From an uncultured Collinsella sp. (GTDB lineage: Bacteria; Actinomycetota; Coriobacteriia; Coriobacteriales; Coriobacteriaceae): DNA of 12,742 nucleotides. Within the stretch, counting starts at the first letter, position 1. Every line of letters starts with the position of its first letter. The notes beneath the pieces are model-generated. The model did no database searches. It worked only from the letters and a program-made list of their open reading frames with translations, and was not told the origin of the DNA. This document shows positions 1 through 6,558 of the stretch, piece after piece. The position numbers and the translations under genes are program-made. Location of the stretch: the NCBI GenBank assembly GCA_900756725.1, contig CAAELJ010000163.1, positions 1 to 12,742 on the forward strand, written 5' to 3'.

Positions 1-7
1 AAATCTA

Positions 8-36
8 AGTGCCAAAAAATAAGATTTTTTGACTCT
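8..36. promoter_or_regulatory. AT-rich dyad upstream of groES, candidate operator
   Basis: Two 13-bp arms (8-20, AGTGCCAAAAAAT, and 24-36, ATTTTTTGACTCT) are complementary at 11 of 13 positions around a 3-bp spacer. A TATAAC hexamer at 43-48 could be a -10 box, which would place the dyad over the -35 region where a repressor could act. No CIRCE (HrcA) or HAIR (HspR) inverted repeat is visible in the 140 bases before groES. The dyad is seen directly; the operator role is inference. It could also be the tail of an upstream element or terminator. Confidence 0.35.
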
Positions 37-42
37 GTGTTG

Positions 43-48
43 TATAAC
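43..48 (+). promoter_or_regulatory. candidate -10 box for groESL
   Basis: TATAAC resembles a housekeeping sigma -10 hexamer and lies about 95 bases before the groES start codon. The sequence 16-18 bases upstream is not a good -35 box; TTGACT at 29-34 is only 8 bases away, which is too close. An alternative pair is TTGTAT (40-45) with TACCAT (62-67), spaced 16. The promoter is therefore tentative. Confidence 0.25.
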
Positions 49-90
49 CCGCCATTCGTGGGTACCATTCAACGCGTACGCAAACAAAAA

Positions 91-119
91 GGGTTAACCC
101 GCGCGGCATGACCGCGCGG
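91..119 (+). other. GC-rich hairpin in the groES leader
   Basis: CCGCGCGG occurs at 99-106 and 112-119. Each copy is itself palindromic, and together they can form an 8-bp all-GC stem with loop CATGA. A further palindrome, GGGTTAACCC, overlaps its 5' side at 91-100. The hairpin ends five bases before the Shine-Dalgarno AAAGGAGG (125-132), so it does not hide it. A role in mRNA stability or initiation is possible but unproven. Confidence 0.5.
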
Positions 120-140
120 CCCACAAAGGAGGAAACAAGC

Positions 141-434
141 ATGTCGTCTTTGAAGCCGCTTGCAGATCGCGTCCTGGTCAAGCCCGACGAGGCCGAGCAG
201 AAGACCGCCTCTGGTCTGTACATCGCCAGCAACGCTCAGGAGAAGCCGCAGCGCGGCACCATCGTTGCCGTGGGCGCCGGCAAGGTCAACGACAAGGGTG
301 AGCGCATCCCCATGGACGTCAAGGTTGGCGACGTTGTCATCTACGGTAAGTTCGGTGGCAACGAGGTCAAGGTCGACGGCGAGAAGTATCTGCTCATGCG
401 CGCCGACGACATCTACGCTGTCGTCGAGGCCTAG
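141..434 (+). CDS. groES: co-chaperonin GroES (Hsp10)
   Basis: This encodes the 97-residue heptameric lid of the GroEL folding chamber in the cytoplasm. It caps GroEL when ATP is bound and encloses unfolded client protein. The sequence opens with the typical SLKPLADRVLVKP strand and carries the mobile loop at about residues 17-33, with the GroEL-contacting hydrophobic LYI at 26-28. It ends with the family-typical KYLLMRADDIYAV. Length matches the family norm (95-100). ATG 141 is chosen because AAAGGAGG lies 8 bases upstream; an upstream in-frame ATG at 108 sits inside the leader hairpin and lacks such a site. It is the first gene of a groES-groEL operon, 96 bases before groEL. Identification is secure. 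Confidence 0.97.
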   Translation: MSSLKPLADRVLVKPDEAEQKTASGLYIASNAQEKPQRGTIVAVGAGKVNDKGERIPMDVKVGDVVIYGKFGGNEVKVDGEKYLLMRADDIYAVVEA

Positions 435-442
435 TCTCGTCA

Positions 443-504
443 GAATCTCTGATTCGTCTTTGAACGCGCCCGCCGCATAGGACTCGGAAGCGGCGACGCG
501 AGTC
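443..504 (+). other. two small hairpins between groES and groEL
   Basis: GAATC (443-447) and GATTC (451-455) form a 5-bp stem with loop TCT. GACTCG (481-486) and CGAGTC (499-504) form a 6-bp stem with a 12-base loop, ending 11 bases before the groEL ribosome site (GGAGG, 516-520). Neither is followed by a T-run, so they are not terminators. They could be processing or stability structures that set the groES to groEL ratio, but this is speculation. Confidence 0.35.
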
Positions 505-530
505 ACATTTCTTTTGGAGGATTACCCACT

Positions 531-2168
531 ATGGCAAAGAACATTACGTTCAACACCGATGCCCGCGCTAAGCTCGCCAAGGGCGTCAACACTCTGGCCG
601 ACGCCGTTACCGTCACCATGGGCCCCAAAGGCCGCTATGTCGCTCTGCAGCGCACGTTCGGTGCTCCGACCATCACCAACGACGGCGTTTCCGTCGCCAA
701 GGAGATCGAGCTCGAGGACAACATCGAGAACATGGGTGCCCAGCTGGTGAAGGAGGTCGCCACCAAGACCAACGACACCGTGGGTGACGGCACCACCACC
801 GCAACCCTGCTCGCACAGGCCATCGTCAACGACGGTCTGCGCAACGTCGCCGCTGGCGCCAACCCGCTGGCCATCCGTCGCGGCATCGACAAGGCCGTTA
901 ACGCCGCCGTCGCCGAGATGAAGAAGCAGGCCAAGCCGGTCGAGACCAAGGAGCAGATTGCTTCCGTCGGTACCATCTCCGCCGGTGACCCCGAGGTCGG
1001 CGAGAAGATCGCCGAGGCTATGGAGGTCGTGGGCAAGGACGGCGTCATCACCGTCGAGGATTCCCAGACGTTCGACATCACCATCGACACCGTCGAGGGC
1101 ATGCAGTTCGACAAGGGCTATGTCTCCGCTTACTTCGTCACGGATAACGACCGCATGGAGGCCGTGATGAAGGATCCGTACATCCTCATCACCGACCAGA
1201 AGATCTCCAGCGTCCAGGACATCATGCCTGTTCTCGAGGCTGTCCAGCGCGCTGGCCGTGGCCTGCTCATCATCGCTGAGGACATCGACGGCGAGGCCCT
1301 GCCTACCCTCGTCCTCAACAAGATCCGCGGCGCCCTCAACGTCTGCGCCGTCAAGGCTCCGGGTTACGGCGATCGCCGCAAGCGCATCCTCGAGGACATC
1401 GCTGTCCTCACCGGTGGCCAGGCTGCTCTCGACGAGCTGGGTGTGAAGGTCGCTGACATCACCGCCGATATGCTCGGTACCGCTAAGTCCGTCACCATCT
1501 CCAAGGACAACACCGTCGTCGTCGGCGGCGCTGGCTCCAAGGAGGCCATCGACGCCCGTATCGCTCAGATCAAGGGCGAGATGGAGAACACCACCTCTGA
1601 CTTCGACCGCGAGAAGCTCCAGGAGCGCCTGGCCAAGCTCTCCGGTGGCGTTGCCGTCATCAAGGTCGGCGCTGCTACCGAGTCCGAGCTCAAGGAGATC
1701 AAGCATCGTGTCGAGGACGCCCTGCAGGCTACCCGCGCTGCTGTCGAGGAGGGCATTGTCGCTGGCGGCGGCGTCGCCTTCATGGACGCTGCTCCTGCGC
1801 TCGATGCTGTCGAGATCGACGACCCCGAGGAGAAGATCGGCGTCGACATCGTCAAGAAGGCTCTGACCGCTCCGGTCGCTACCATCGCCAAGAACGCTGG
1901 CTTTGAGGGCGCTGTCGTGGTCGACAAGGTTGCCGAGCTGCCCGCCGGCCAGGGTCTCAACTCCGCCAACGGCGAGTGGGGCGACATGATCGAGATGGGC
2001 GTCCTCGACCCCGTCAAGGTCAGCCGCGTCACCCTGCAGAACGCTGCTTCTGTCGCCAGCCTGATCCTCATCACCGAGGCTACTGTCTCCGATGTGCCCA
2101 AGAACACTCAGCTTGAGGATGCTATCGCTGCTGCTACCGCTGGTCAGCAGGGCGGCGGTATGTACTAA
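531..2168 (+). CDS. groEL: chaperonin GroEL (Hsp60)
   Basis: This is the 545-residue, 60-kDa subunit of the tetradecameric ATP-driven folding chamber, working with GroES in the cytoplasm. Equatorial-domain motifs are intact: GPKGR at 31-35, NDGV at 50-53, and the ATP-binding GDGTTTAT at 85-92 with the catalytic Asp at 86. Intermediate and apical domains follow in the usual order, including the family-typical AGRGLLIIAEDIDGEAL segment. The C-terminal tail is short and ends QQGGGMY instead of a long GGM repeat. Length is standard. GGAGG (516-520) lies 10 bases before ATG 531. Codon use is strongly biased to C-ending and AAG/GAG codons, as expected of an abundant protein. It is co-transcribed with groES. 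Many actinobacteria have a second groEL elsewhere; that cannot be judged here. Confidence 0.98.
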   Translation: MAKNITFNTDARAKLAKGVNTLADAVTVTMGPKGRYVALQRTFGAPTITNDGVSVAKEIELEDNIENMGAQLVKEVATKTNDTVGDGTTTATLLAQAIVNDGLRNVAAGANPLAIRRGIDKAVNAAVAEMKKQAKPVETKEQIASVGTISAGDPEVGEKIAEAMEVVGKDGVITVEDSQTFDITIDTVEGMQFDKGYVSAYFVTDNDRMEAVMKDPYILITDQKISSVQDIMPVLEAVQRAGRGLLIIAEDIDGEALPTLVLNKIRGALNVCAVKAPGYGDRRKRILEDIAVLTGGQAALDELGVKVADITADMLGTAKSVTISKDNTVVVGGAGSKEAIDARIAQIKGEMENTTSDFDREKLQERLAKLSGGVAVIKVGAATESELKEIKHRVEDALQATRAAVEEGIVAGGGVAFMDAAPALDAVEIDDPEEKIGVDIVKKALTAPVATIAKNAGFEGAVVVDKVAELPAGQGLNSANGEWGDMIEMGVLDPVKVSRVTLQNAASVASLILITEATVSDVPKNTQLEDAIAAATAGQQGGGMY

Positions 2169-2194
2169 GGCCGACAAGGTCTAGAACTCCCACC

Positions 2195-2339
2195 GGGGAT
2201 CCGGGGGTGTGACGGGGGTTTCTCTCCGGAACGTCCTCGGACATGCAAAGAGGCTCCGCATCGCGCTTCGCGCTGCGGAGCCTCTTTGCGTCCTGCGGAA
2301 TGTTCCGGAGAGAAACCCCCGTCACGCCCCCGGATCCCC
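2195..2339. repeat. 145-bp long palindrome downstream of groEL
   Basis: The sequence folds back on itself about position 2267 with constant register. Outer arms 2195-2232 and 2302-2339 pair over 38 positions, with only one G-T wobble. An 11-base imperfect internal loop follows, then a 16-bp inner stem (2245-2260 with 2274-2289) topped by a small CG stem. No T-run follows on either strand, so it is not a textbook terminator, although the inner stem ends in CTCTTT and may act as a weak bidirectional one. It may be a mobile palindromic repeat (REP or MITE class) or an mRNA 3' stabiliser. Similar open frames on both strands here are mirror images, not genes. Confidence 0.85.
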
Positions 2340-2364
2340 TGCGTTTACGGCCTTGAGGTCGGCG

Positions 2365-2463
2365 TGGGTGGAGGACGTGGTTGATAGGGGTGCGTGTCCC
2401 GGTCGCTGTTTCGCGCTTTGCGCGAAAGGCGCGTTACTTTGGGATGGGTGGGGAACGTGGTTG
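2365..2463 (+). repeat. 19-bp direct repeats flanking a small hairpin
   Basis: TGGGTGGAGGACGTGGTTG (2365-2383) and TGGGTGGGGAACGTGGTTG (2445-2463) agree at 17 of 19 positions. Between them TTTCGCGC (2409-2416) and GCGCGAAA (2420-2427) form an 8-bp stem with a TTT loop. No gene is seen in the stretch 2340-2504. The repeats may be remnants of an intergenic element next to the long palindrome. Confidence 0.5.
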
Positions 2464-2504
2464 TTGCGGTAACTGATCCCCGTCATAAATTATCCTCGGC
2501 ATAC

Positions 2505-2532
2505 TTGCACCTGTCTTCCCTCGTGCTACACT
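2505..2532 (+). promoter_or_regulatory. promoter of the riboflavin-transport operon
   Basis: TTGCAC (-35, 2505-2510) is separated by 16 bases from TACACT (-10, 2527-2532). The -10 is preceded by TGC, giving an extended -10 element. Transcription would start near 2538-2540, immediately at the 5' strand of riboswitch helix P1 (2541), leaving almost no extra leader. Confidence 0.7.
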
Positions 2533-2540
2533 TTTCCTTG

Positions 2541-2723
2541 CTGTTTCAGGGCGGGGTGGAATTCCCCACTGGCGGTAAATCGGGCGGTGTCAAAGGGGCG
2601 CCGTGGCGCAGGTAAAGTGCCTGCGACCGAGCCGATGAGTCCGCGACCCGTGTGTGCGTTGGTTCGCATGCCGGCTGAACTGGTGAGATTCCAGTACCAA
2701 CGGTTAGAGTCCGGATGAAAGAG
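2541..2723 (+). promoter_or_regulatory. FMN riboswitch (RFN element)
   Basis: Conserved RFN blocks appear in order: AGGGCGGGGTGGAATTCCCC and ACTGGCGGTAAAT near the 5' end, GAGCCGATGAGTCCGCGACC in the middle, then CTGAACTGGTGAGATTCCAG, CCAACGGTTAGAGTCCGGAT and GAAAGAG at the 3' end. P1 forms between CTGTTTC (2541-2547) and GAAAGAG (2717-2723) with one mismatch. No terminator hairpin or T-run separates the aptamer from ribU. The 3' strand of P1 overlaps the GAGG Shine-Dalgarno (2721-2724), so FMN binding probably blocks translation start directly. The aptamer is certain from its conserved sequence; the mechanism is inferred. Confidence 0.95.
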
Positions 2724-2735
2724 GCAGGTGATCTT

Positions 2736-3326
2736 ATGTCTGAACAGTCGCAGCATATCCATTTTGAGAACACGAATAGGTGGAGCACCAAACAGCTCGT
2801 TACCATGGCGCTCATGTGTGCCCTGGGCGCGCTCTTTATGTATGTGCAGCTGCCCATTCTTCCCTCGGCACCGTTTTTGACGTATGACCCGTCGCTGGTG
2901 CCGGCGATGGTGTGCGGGTTTGCGTACGGCCCTGGTGCCGGCACTGCCGTCGCCGCCATGGCGATCGTCATCCATGCGCTCACCACGGGCGACTGGGTCG
3001 GCGCGCTTATGAACCTGGTTGCCACGCTGGGCTACATTCTGCCCGCGGCTATCGTCTACCAGAAGGTGCATACCTATAAGGGTGCCGTGATTGGCCTGGT
3101 GCTCGGCGTCATTGCCGCTACGGCGTTGTCTATGGTCGCAAACCTTACCATTGGCGTATGGTTCTGGTATGGCTCGGTCGATGTGATCGCCCCGCTCATG
3201 GTTCCTGCCGTGCTGCCGTTCAACCTTATCAAGACCGTGCTTAACTCGGTGCTCACGCTTGCAGTGTACAAAGCGGTCTCCAACCTCATCACGCCTAAAA
3301 AGGACCAGGTCAAAGGCCGCGCATGA
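2736..3326 (+). CDS. ribU: riboflavin ECF transporter S component RibU
   Basis: This 196-residue integral membrane protein is the substrate-binding subunit of an energy-coupling-factor importer; it captures riboflavin for delivery to flavin synthesis. About six hydrophobic segments are present, the first at about 19-40. The loop FLTYDPSLVPAMVCGFAYGP (47-66) is characteristic of RibU, and the upstream FMN riboswitch fixes the substrate assignment. Start ATG 2736 follows GAGGCAGGTG. An in-frame ATG at 2715 is rejected because it lies inside the conserved riboswitch core. The stop overlaps the next start as ATGA (3323-3326), so translation is coupled to the ATPase gene. Expression should fall when FMN is plentiful. 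Confidence 0.93.
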   Translation: MSEQSQHIHFENTNRWSTKQLVTMALMCALGALFMYVQLPILPSAPFLTYDPSLVPAMVCGFAYGPGAGTAVAAMAIVIHALTTGDWVGALMNLVATLGYILPAAIVYQKVHTYKGAVIGLVLGVIAATALSMVANLTIGVWFWYGSVDVIAPLMVPAVLPFNLIKTVLNSVLTLAVYKAVSNLITPKKDQVKGRA

Positions 3327-5227
3327 TTGAGTGTCGGGGCATCTCATTTAGCTACGACGGCGCTGCGAAAGCGCTCGATGGTGTCGATCTGAGCATCGCG
3401 GACGGCGAGTTTTTCTGCATCCTCGGTGGTAATGGGTCGGGCAAGTCGACGTTTGCCAAGCACCTGAATGCGCTGCTGCAGACCGATGCCGGCACGGTGC
3501 GCATTGATGGCATGGATGCGTCCGACCCCGAGCTGGTCTACGACATTCGTTCGACCGCGGGCATGGTATTCCAGAATCCTGATGATCAGCTGGTGGCAAC
3601 GCTTGTCGAAGATGACGTTGCGTTCGGTCCCGAAAACCTTGGCGTGCCATCGGCGCAAATTGCGCAGCGCGTACGCGAGGCGCTGAAGGGCGTGGGGCTG
3701 GTGGGCTTTGAGCGCCACGAGACCCATGCGCTTTCGGGTGGCCAAAAGCAACGCGTGGCGCTTGCCGGCGTGCTCGCCATGGAGCCGCGCGTGCTCATAT
3801 TGGACGAGGCGTCCTCGATGCTCGATCCGCGTGGACGCAAGGGCCTCATGAAGGCTTGCCGCGCGTTGCACGATCGCGGCATGACCATCGTGATGATTAC
3901 GCACTTTATGGAAGAGGCTGCCGAGGCCGATCGTGTCGCGGTGTTTCGGGCGGGGCGCGTTGCCATGCTCGGTACGCCCGAGGAAATCTTGACGCGGGCG
4001 GATGAGCTTGCGCAGCTCAACCTGGATATGCCGGCGTCGTGTCGTCTGGGCAGGTCGCTTCGTGCGAAGGGCGTGCCCGTTTGCGCGCAGGTGCGCGAGG
4101 CGGATATGGTCGCCGAGATTGCACAGGCTTATGCCGAGCGGAGTGGGGCGGACATAGCAGGGCAGCCTTCCGCATCCGATTCACATGTGCTTGACAATGG
4201 ATCCTCTGCGGCCGACGGGATAGCCGCGTCGGAGCCCGTTATCGAGATCTCGCACCTCTCGCATAGTTACTCGCTGAGCGCCCGCGAGCGCCGTCGATGG
4301 CGCAAGCGCTCGACCACTGCGGACGCATCGAGCAAACAAGCTCTTTGGGGCAACGATCCAAACAGCCCCTGGGCGCTACGTGATGTTTCGTTGACGGTGC
4401 GCCGCGGCGAGTTTCTGGGATTGGCGGGTCATACCGGCTCGGGTAAATCGACGCTGGTTCAGCATCTCAACGGGTTGATTCGTCCGCAGGAGGGAAGCGT
4501 TTGCGCGCTGGGGCTCGACCTATCAAGCAAGAAAGACGCCGCCGCGGTTAAGGCCAAGGTCGGCGTGGTGTTTCAGTATCCCGAGCGCCAGCTATTTGCC
4601 GAGACCGTGGCGCAGGACGTGGCGTTTGGCCCGTGCAACCTTGGCCTGCCAGAAGACGAGGTTGCACGCCGTGTCGCATCATCGCTTGCGCGCGTGGGCC
4701 TCGACCTTGCCGCGATAGGCGACAAGAACCCCTTTGAGCTTTCGGGCGGCCAGCAGCGCCGCGTGGCGTTTGCCGGCGTGCTCGCCATGGAGCCCGAGGT
4801 GCTGGTGCTCGACGAGCCCATGGCGGGGCTCGATCCGGCTGCGCGCAGGGATTTCCTGGGGCTCATCGATCGGCTCCATCGCGAGGGCCTGACTGTTGTC
4901 ATGGTTTCGCATAGCATGGATGACCTGGCAAATTGCTGTGACCGTATCGTTGTGATGAACGAGGGCGCCGTGTTTGCCGAGGGAACGCCCGCGCAGGTGT
5001 TTGCGCGCGCGAACGAGCTCAAATCGATCGGCCTGGGCGTTCCTGCCGCCCAGCGCATGGCGCTGGCGCTTGCGCAAGCCGGTGTGCCGCTCCGCTGCGA
5101 CAAGCTTTATACGGTTGAGGCGCTAGCCGACGAGTTGGCCGGCTTGCTGCTGGGCTGCGCGGACGTGCCTTTGAGGGTTCCGTGTCAGGCTGGTTCCAAG
5201 GCGCCCACGCGAGAGGAGGGCTGCTAA
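3323..5227 (+). CDS. fused two-domain ECF ATPase (EcfA1-EcfA2 in one chain)
   Basis: This 634-residue protein contains both ATPases that power ECF vitamin import at the inner face of the membrane. Domain 1 has Walker A GGNGSGKST (35-43), Q-loop Q84, LSGGQ (137-141), Walker B LILDEA (158-163) and switch His194. Domain 2 has GHTGSGKST (369-377), LSGGQ (473-477), LDEP with D497-E498, and His530. The DEASSMLDP of domain 1 and DEPMAGLDP of domain 2 match the EcfA1-like and EcfA2-like halves of a usual heterodimer. A poorly conserved linker lies at about 285-308. A basic insert of about 34 residues (317-350) separates the A-loop tyrosine 316 from ALRDV. Usually these are two genes; fused forms are known in some actinobacteria. 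It may also serve other S components in the genome. Confidence 0.93.
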   Translation: MIECRGISFSYDGAAKALDGVDLSIADGEFFCILGGNGSGKSTFAKHLNALLQTDAGTVRIDGMDASDPELVYDIRSTAGMVFQNPDDQLVATLVEDDVAFGPENLGVPSAQIAQRVREALKGVGLVGFERHETHALSGGQKQRVALAGVLAMEPRVLILDEASSMLDPRGRKGLMKACRALHDRGMTIVMITHFMEEAAEADRVAVFRAGRVAMLGTPEEILTRADELAQLNLDMPASCRLGRSLRAKGVPVCAQVREADMVAEIAQAYAERSGADIAGQPSASDSHVLDNGSSAADGIAASEPVIEISHLSHSYSLSARERRRWRKRSTTADASSKQALWGNDPNSPWALRDVSLTVRRGEFLGLAGHTGSGKSTLVQHLNGLIRPQEGSVCALGLDLSSKKDAAAVKAKVGVVFQYPERQLFAETVAQDVAFGPCNLGLPEDEVARRVASSLARVGLDLAAIGDKNPFELSGGQQRRVAFAGVLAMEPEVLVLDEPMAGLDPAARRDFLGLIDRLHREGLTVVMVSHSMDDLANCCDRIVVMNEGAVFAEGTPAQVFARANELKSIGLGVPAAQRMALALAQAGVPLRCDKLYTVEALADELAGLLLGCADVPLRVPCQAGSKAPTREEGC

Positions 5228-6027
5228 TGGAGGCGTTCTCATTTGGCAGCTACTATCCCGGGGATAGCGCGGTGCATCGCCTGGATCCGCGTACTAAGTT
5301 GCTCCTAGGTTTTGCATTTCTGGTCACCGTGCTCACCGTCGGAAGCTTTTGCGGGCTGGTTCCGGTCGCATTTTTTGTCGTGCTGGTCTATCTCGCAGCC
5401 CGGGTGCCGTTGCGCCGGGTCCTATCATCGATGGCACCATTGCTGGCGATTGTCGTGGTGGTCGCGGTGCTCAACCTGTTTTCCGACCAGAGTGGCCGCA
5501 TCCTGTGGCAGCTTGGCTTTTTGCAGGTGAGCGAGGGCTCGCTGCGTTCTGCGGCGTTTGTGGCGTGCCGCCTGACGTTGATGATGGCCGGCATGAGCGC
5601 CATTACACTCACCACGCCGACGCTCGACCTCACCGCGGGCTTTGAACGTCTGCTCGCACCATTTGCGCGCGTGGGGCTTCCGGCGCACGAGCTCGGCATG
5701 ATTATGGGTATCGCGCTGCGGTTTATGCCGCAATTTGCCACCGAGATGAAACAGACGGCCGATGCACAGGCAAGTCGCGGCGCGCGCGTGACGGGCGGTC
5801 CGCTCGGCGGTGTGCGCATGCTCGGCAGTGTGGCGATTCCGCTGTTCACCGGCGTGTTTCGTCATGCCGAGACGCTTTCGGCCGCCATGGATGCGCGCTG
5901 CTATCACGGCGAACAGGGACGCACGCGTCTGCATGCGCTTACGTTTGGCCGCGGGGATGCACTGGCCGCGGTGGCGATGGCGCTGCTGGTGACATGCGTT
6001 GTCGTTATCAATCTTCAACTCGTCTAA
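5227..6027 (+). CDS. ecfT: ECF transporter transmembrane component EcfT
   Basis: This 266-residue membrane protein links the S component to the ATPase pair. The N-terminus carries LDPRTKLL (19-26), usual for the family. Hydrophobic segments follow at about 24-39, 42-58, 69-84 and 107-125, with a last one at about 245-265. The two cytoplasmic coupling motifs are present: ASRG (182-185) and ARCYHG (223-228), where Cys replaces the Gly of the canonical Ala-Arg-Gly, a substitution common in EcfT. ATG 5227 overlaps the previous stop by one base (TAATG) and has GAGAGGAGGG six bases before it, so it is preferred over an in-frame ATG at 5182 inside the ATPase gene. It completes a self-contained riboflavin ECF importer. 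Confidence 0.93.
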   Translation: MEAFSFGSYYPGDSAVHRLDPRTKLLLGFAFLVTVLTVGSFCGLVPVAFFVVLVYLAARVPLRRVLSSMAPLLAIVVVVAVLNLFSDQSGRILWQLGFLQVSEGSLRSAAFVACRLTLMMAGMSAITLTTPTLDLTAGFERLLAPFARVGLPAHELGMIMGIALRFMPQFATEMKQTADAQASRGARVTGGPLGGVRMLGSVAIPLFTGVFRHAETLSAAMDARCYHGEQGRTRLHALTFGRGDALAAVAMALLVTCVVVINLQLV

Positions 6028-6057
6028 GCTCGATTCGAGCGCAAGAAAGGGGTCTCT

Positions 6058-6504
6058 ATGACCGACATCGATCGCACGGCTCAGCTCGAGCGCGCTTGCT
6101 CGTATCTCAGACGCATTCCGGCGTGGTATCTTGCCACGACCGATGTGAGCGACGGGCATCAGCCCCGCGTGAGGCCGTTTTCGTTTGCCATGGTCGATGA
6201 CGACAAACTGTGGTTTTGCACGTCGCGCGACAAGGACGTGTGGGCGGAGTTGAGCGCGAATCCCAAGTTTGAGGTATCGGGCTGGAAGCCGGGGGAGTGC
6301 TGGATCGTGTTAACCGGTGAGGCCGCGCTCGATGATGATGCAGTCGTGAGCGACAAGGTGCGTCAGGCGGGCTTTAGGCACATGGTGGGCATTGGCGAGC
6401 AACACGATAGTGCCAACGACGGCCGCCTTGCATTCTTCTCGGTCCGCAACATCGCCGCACGGTTCTGCGATATCGACGGCAGCGAAGAGCGCCTCGAGCT
6501 CTAA
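6058..6504 (+). CDS. pyridoxamine 5'-phosphate oxidase family protein (FMN split barrel), copy 1
   Basis: This 148-residue protein resembles the pyridoxamine-phosphate-oxidase-like FMN-binding split-barrel family, small cytoplasmic flavoproteins that act as homodimers. Visible motifs are PAWYLAT (21-27), RVRPFSFA (37-44), DKLWFCTSRDKDVWAEL and an FEVSGW strand, the usual layout of the family's N-terminal half. Substrate and reaction cannot be read from the sequence. It starts 30 bases after ecfT behind AGAAAGGGG (6044-6052), with no terminator between, so it is probably in the riboflavin operon and under the FMN riboswitch. It is paralogous to the next gene. A nitroreductase-like (NimA/NimC type) or other small redox role is possible; true PdxH is unlikely from its size. 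Confidence 0.82.
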   Translation: MTDIDRTAQLERACSYLRRIPAWYLATTDVSDGHQPRVRPFSFAMVDDDKLWFCTSRDKDVWAELSANPKFEVSGWKPGECWIVLTGEAALDDDAVVSDKVRQAGFRHMVGIGEQHDSANDGRLAFFSVRNIAARFCDIDGSEERLEL

Positions 6505-6558
6505 TTTCCCAAATTGGCTACCCATTCCAAAAAGACTGGTCAGGCGTCAGGAGGACAC

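Noticed and set aside
1..140. CIRCE operator for HrcA before groES
   Set aside because: No TTAGCACTC-N9-GAGTGCTAA-like pair is present; the dyad at 8-36 has different arms and spacing.
522..2177. A 551-codon open frame on the minus strand covering groEL
   Set aside because: It is a shadow of the biased codon use of groEL; the translation is low-complexity (Leu, Asp, Gly, Val rich) with no recognisable motif, while the plus strand is unmistakably GroEL.
2134..2472. Similar open frames on both strands starting MTGVSLRN
   Set aside because: Their similarity comes from the 145-bp palindrome, which reads almost the same on both strands; no ribosome site or known domain.
2715..2735. Upstream in-frame ATG as the ribU start
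   Set aside because: It lies in the conserved 3' core of the FMN aptamer and has no suitable ribosome site; ATG 2736 does.
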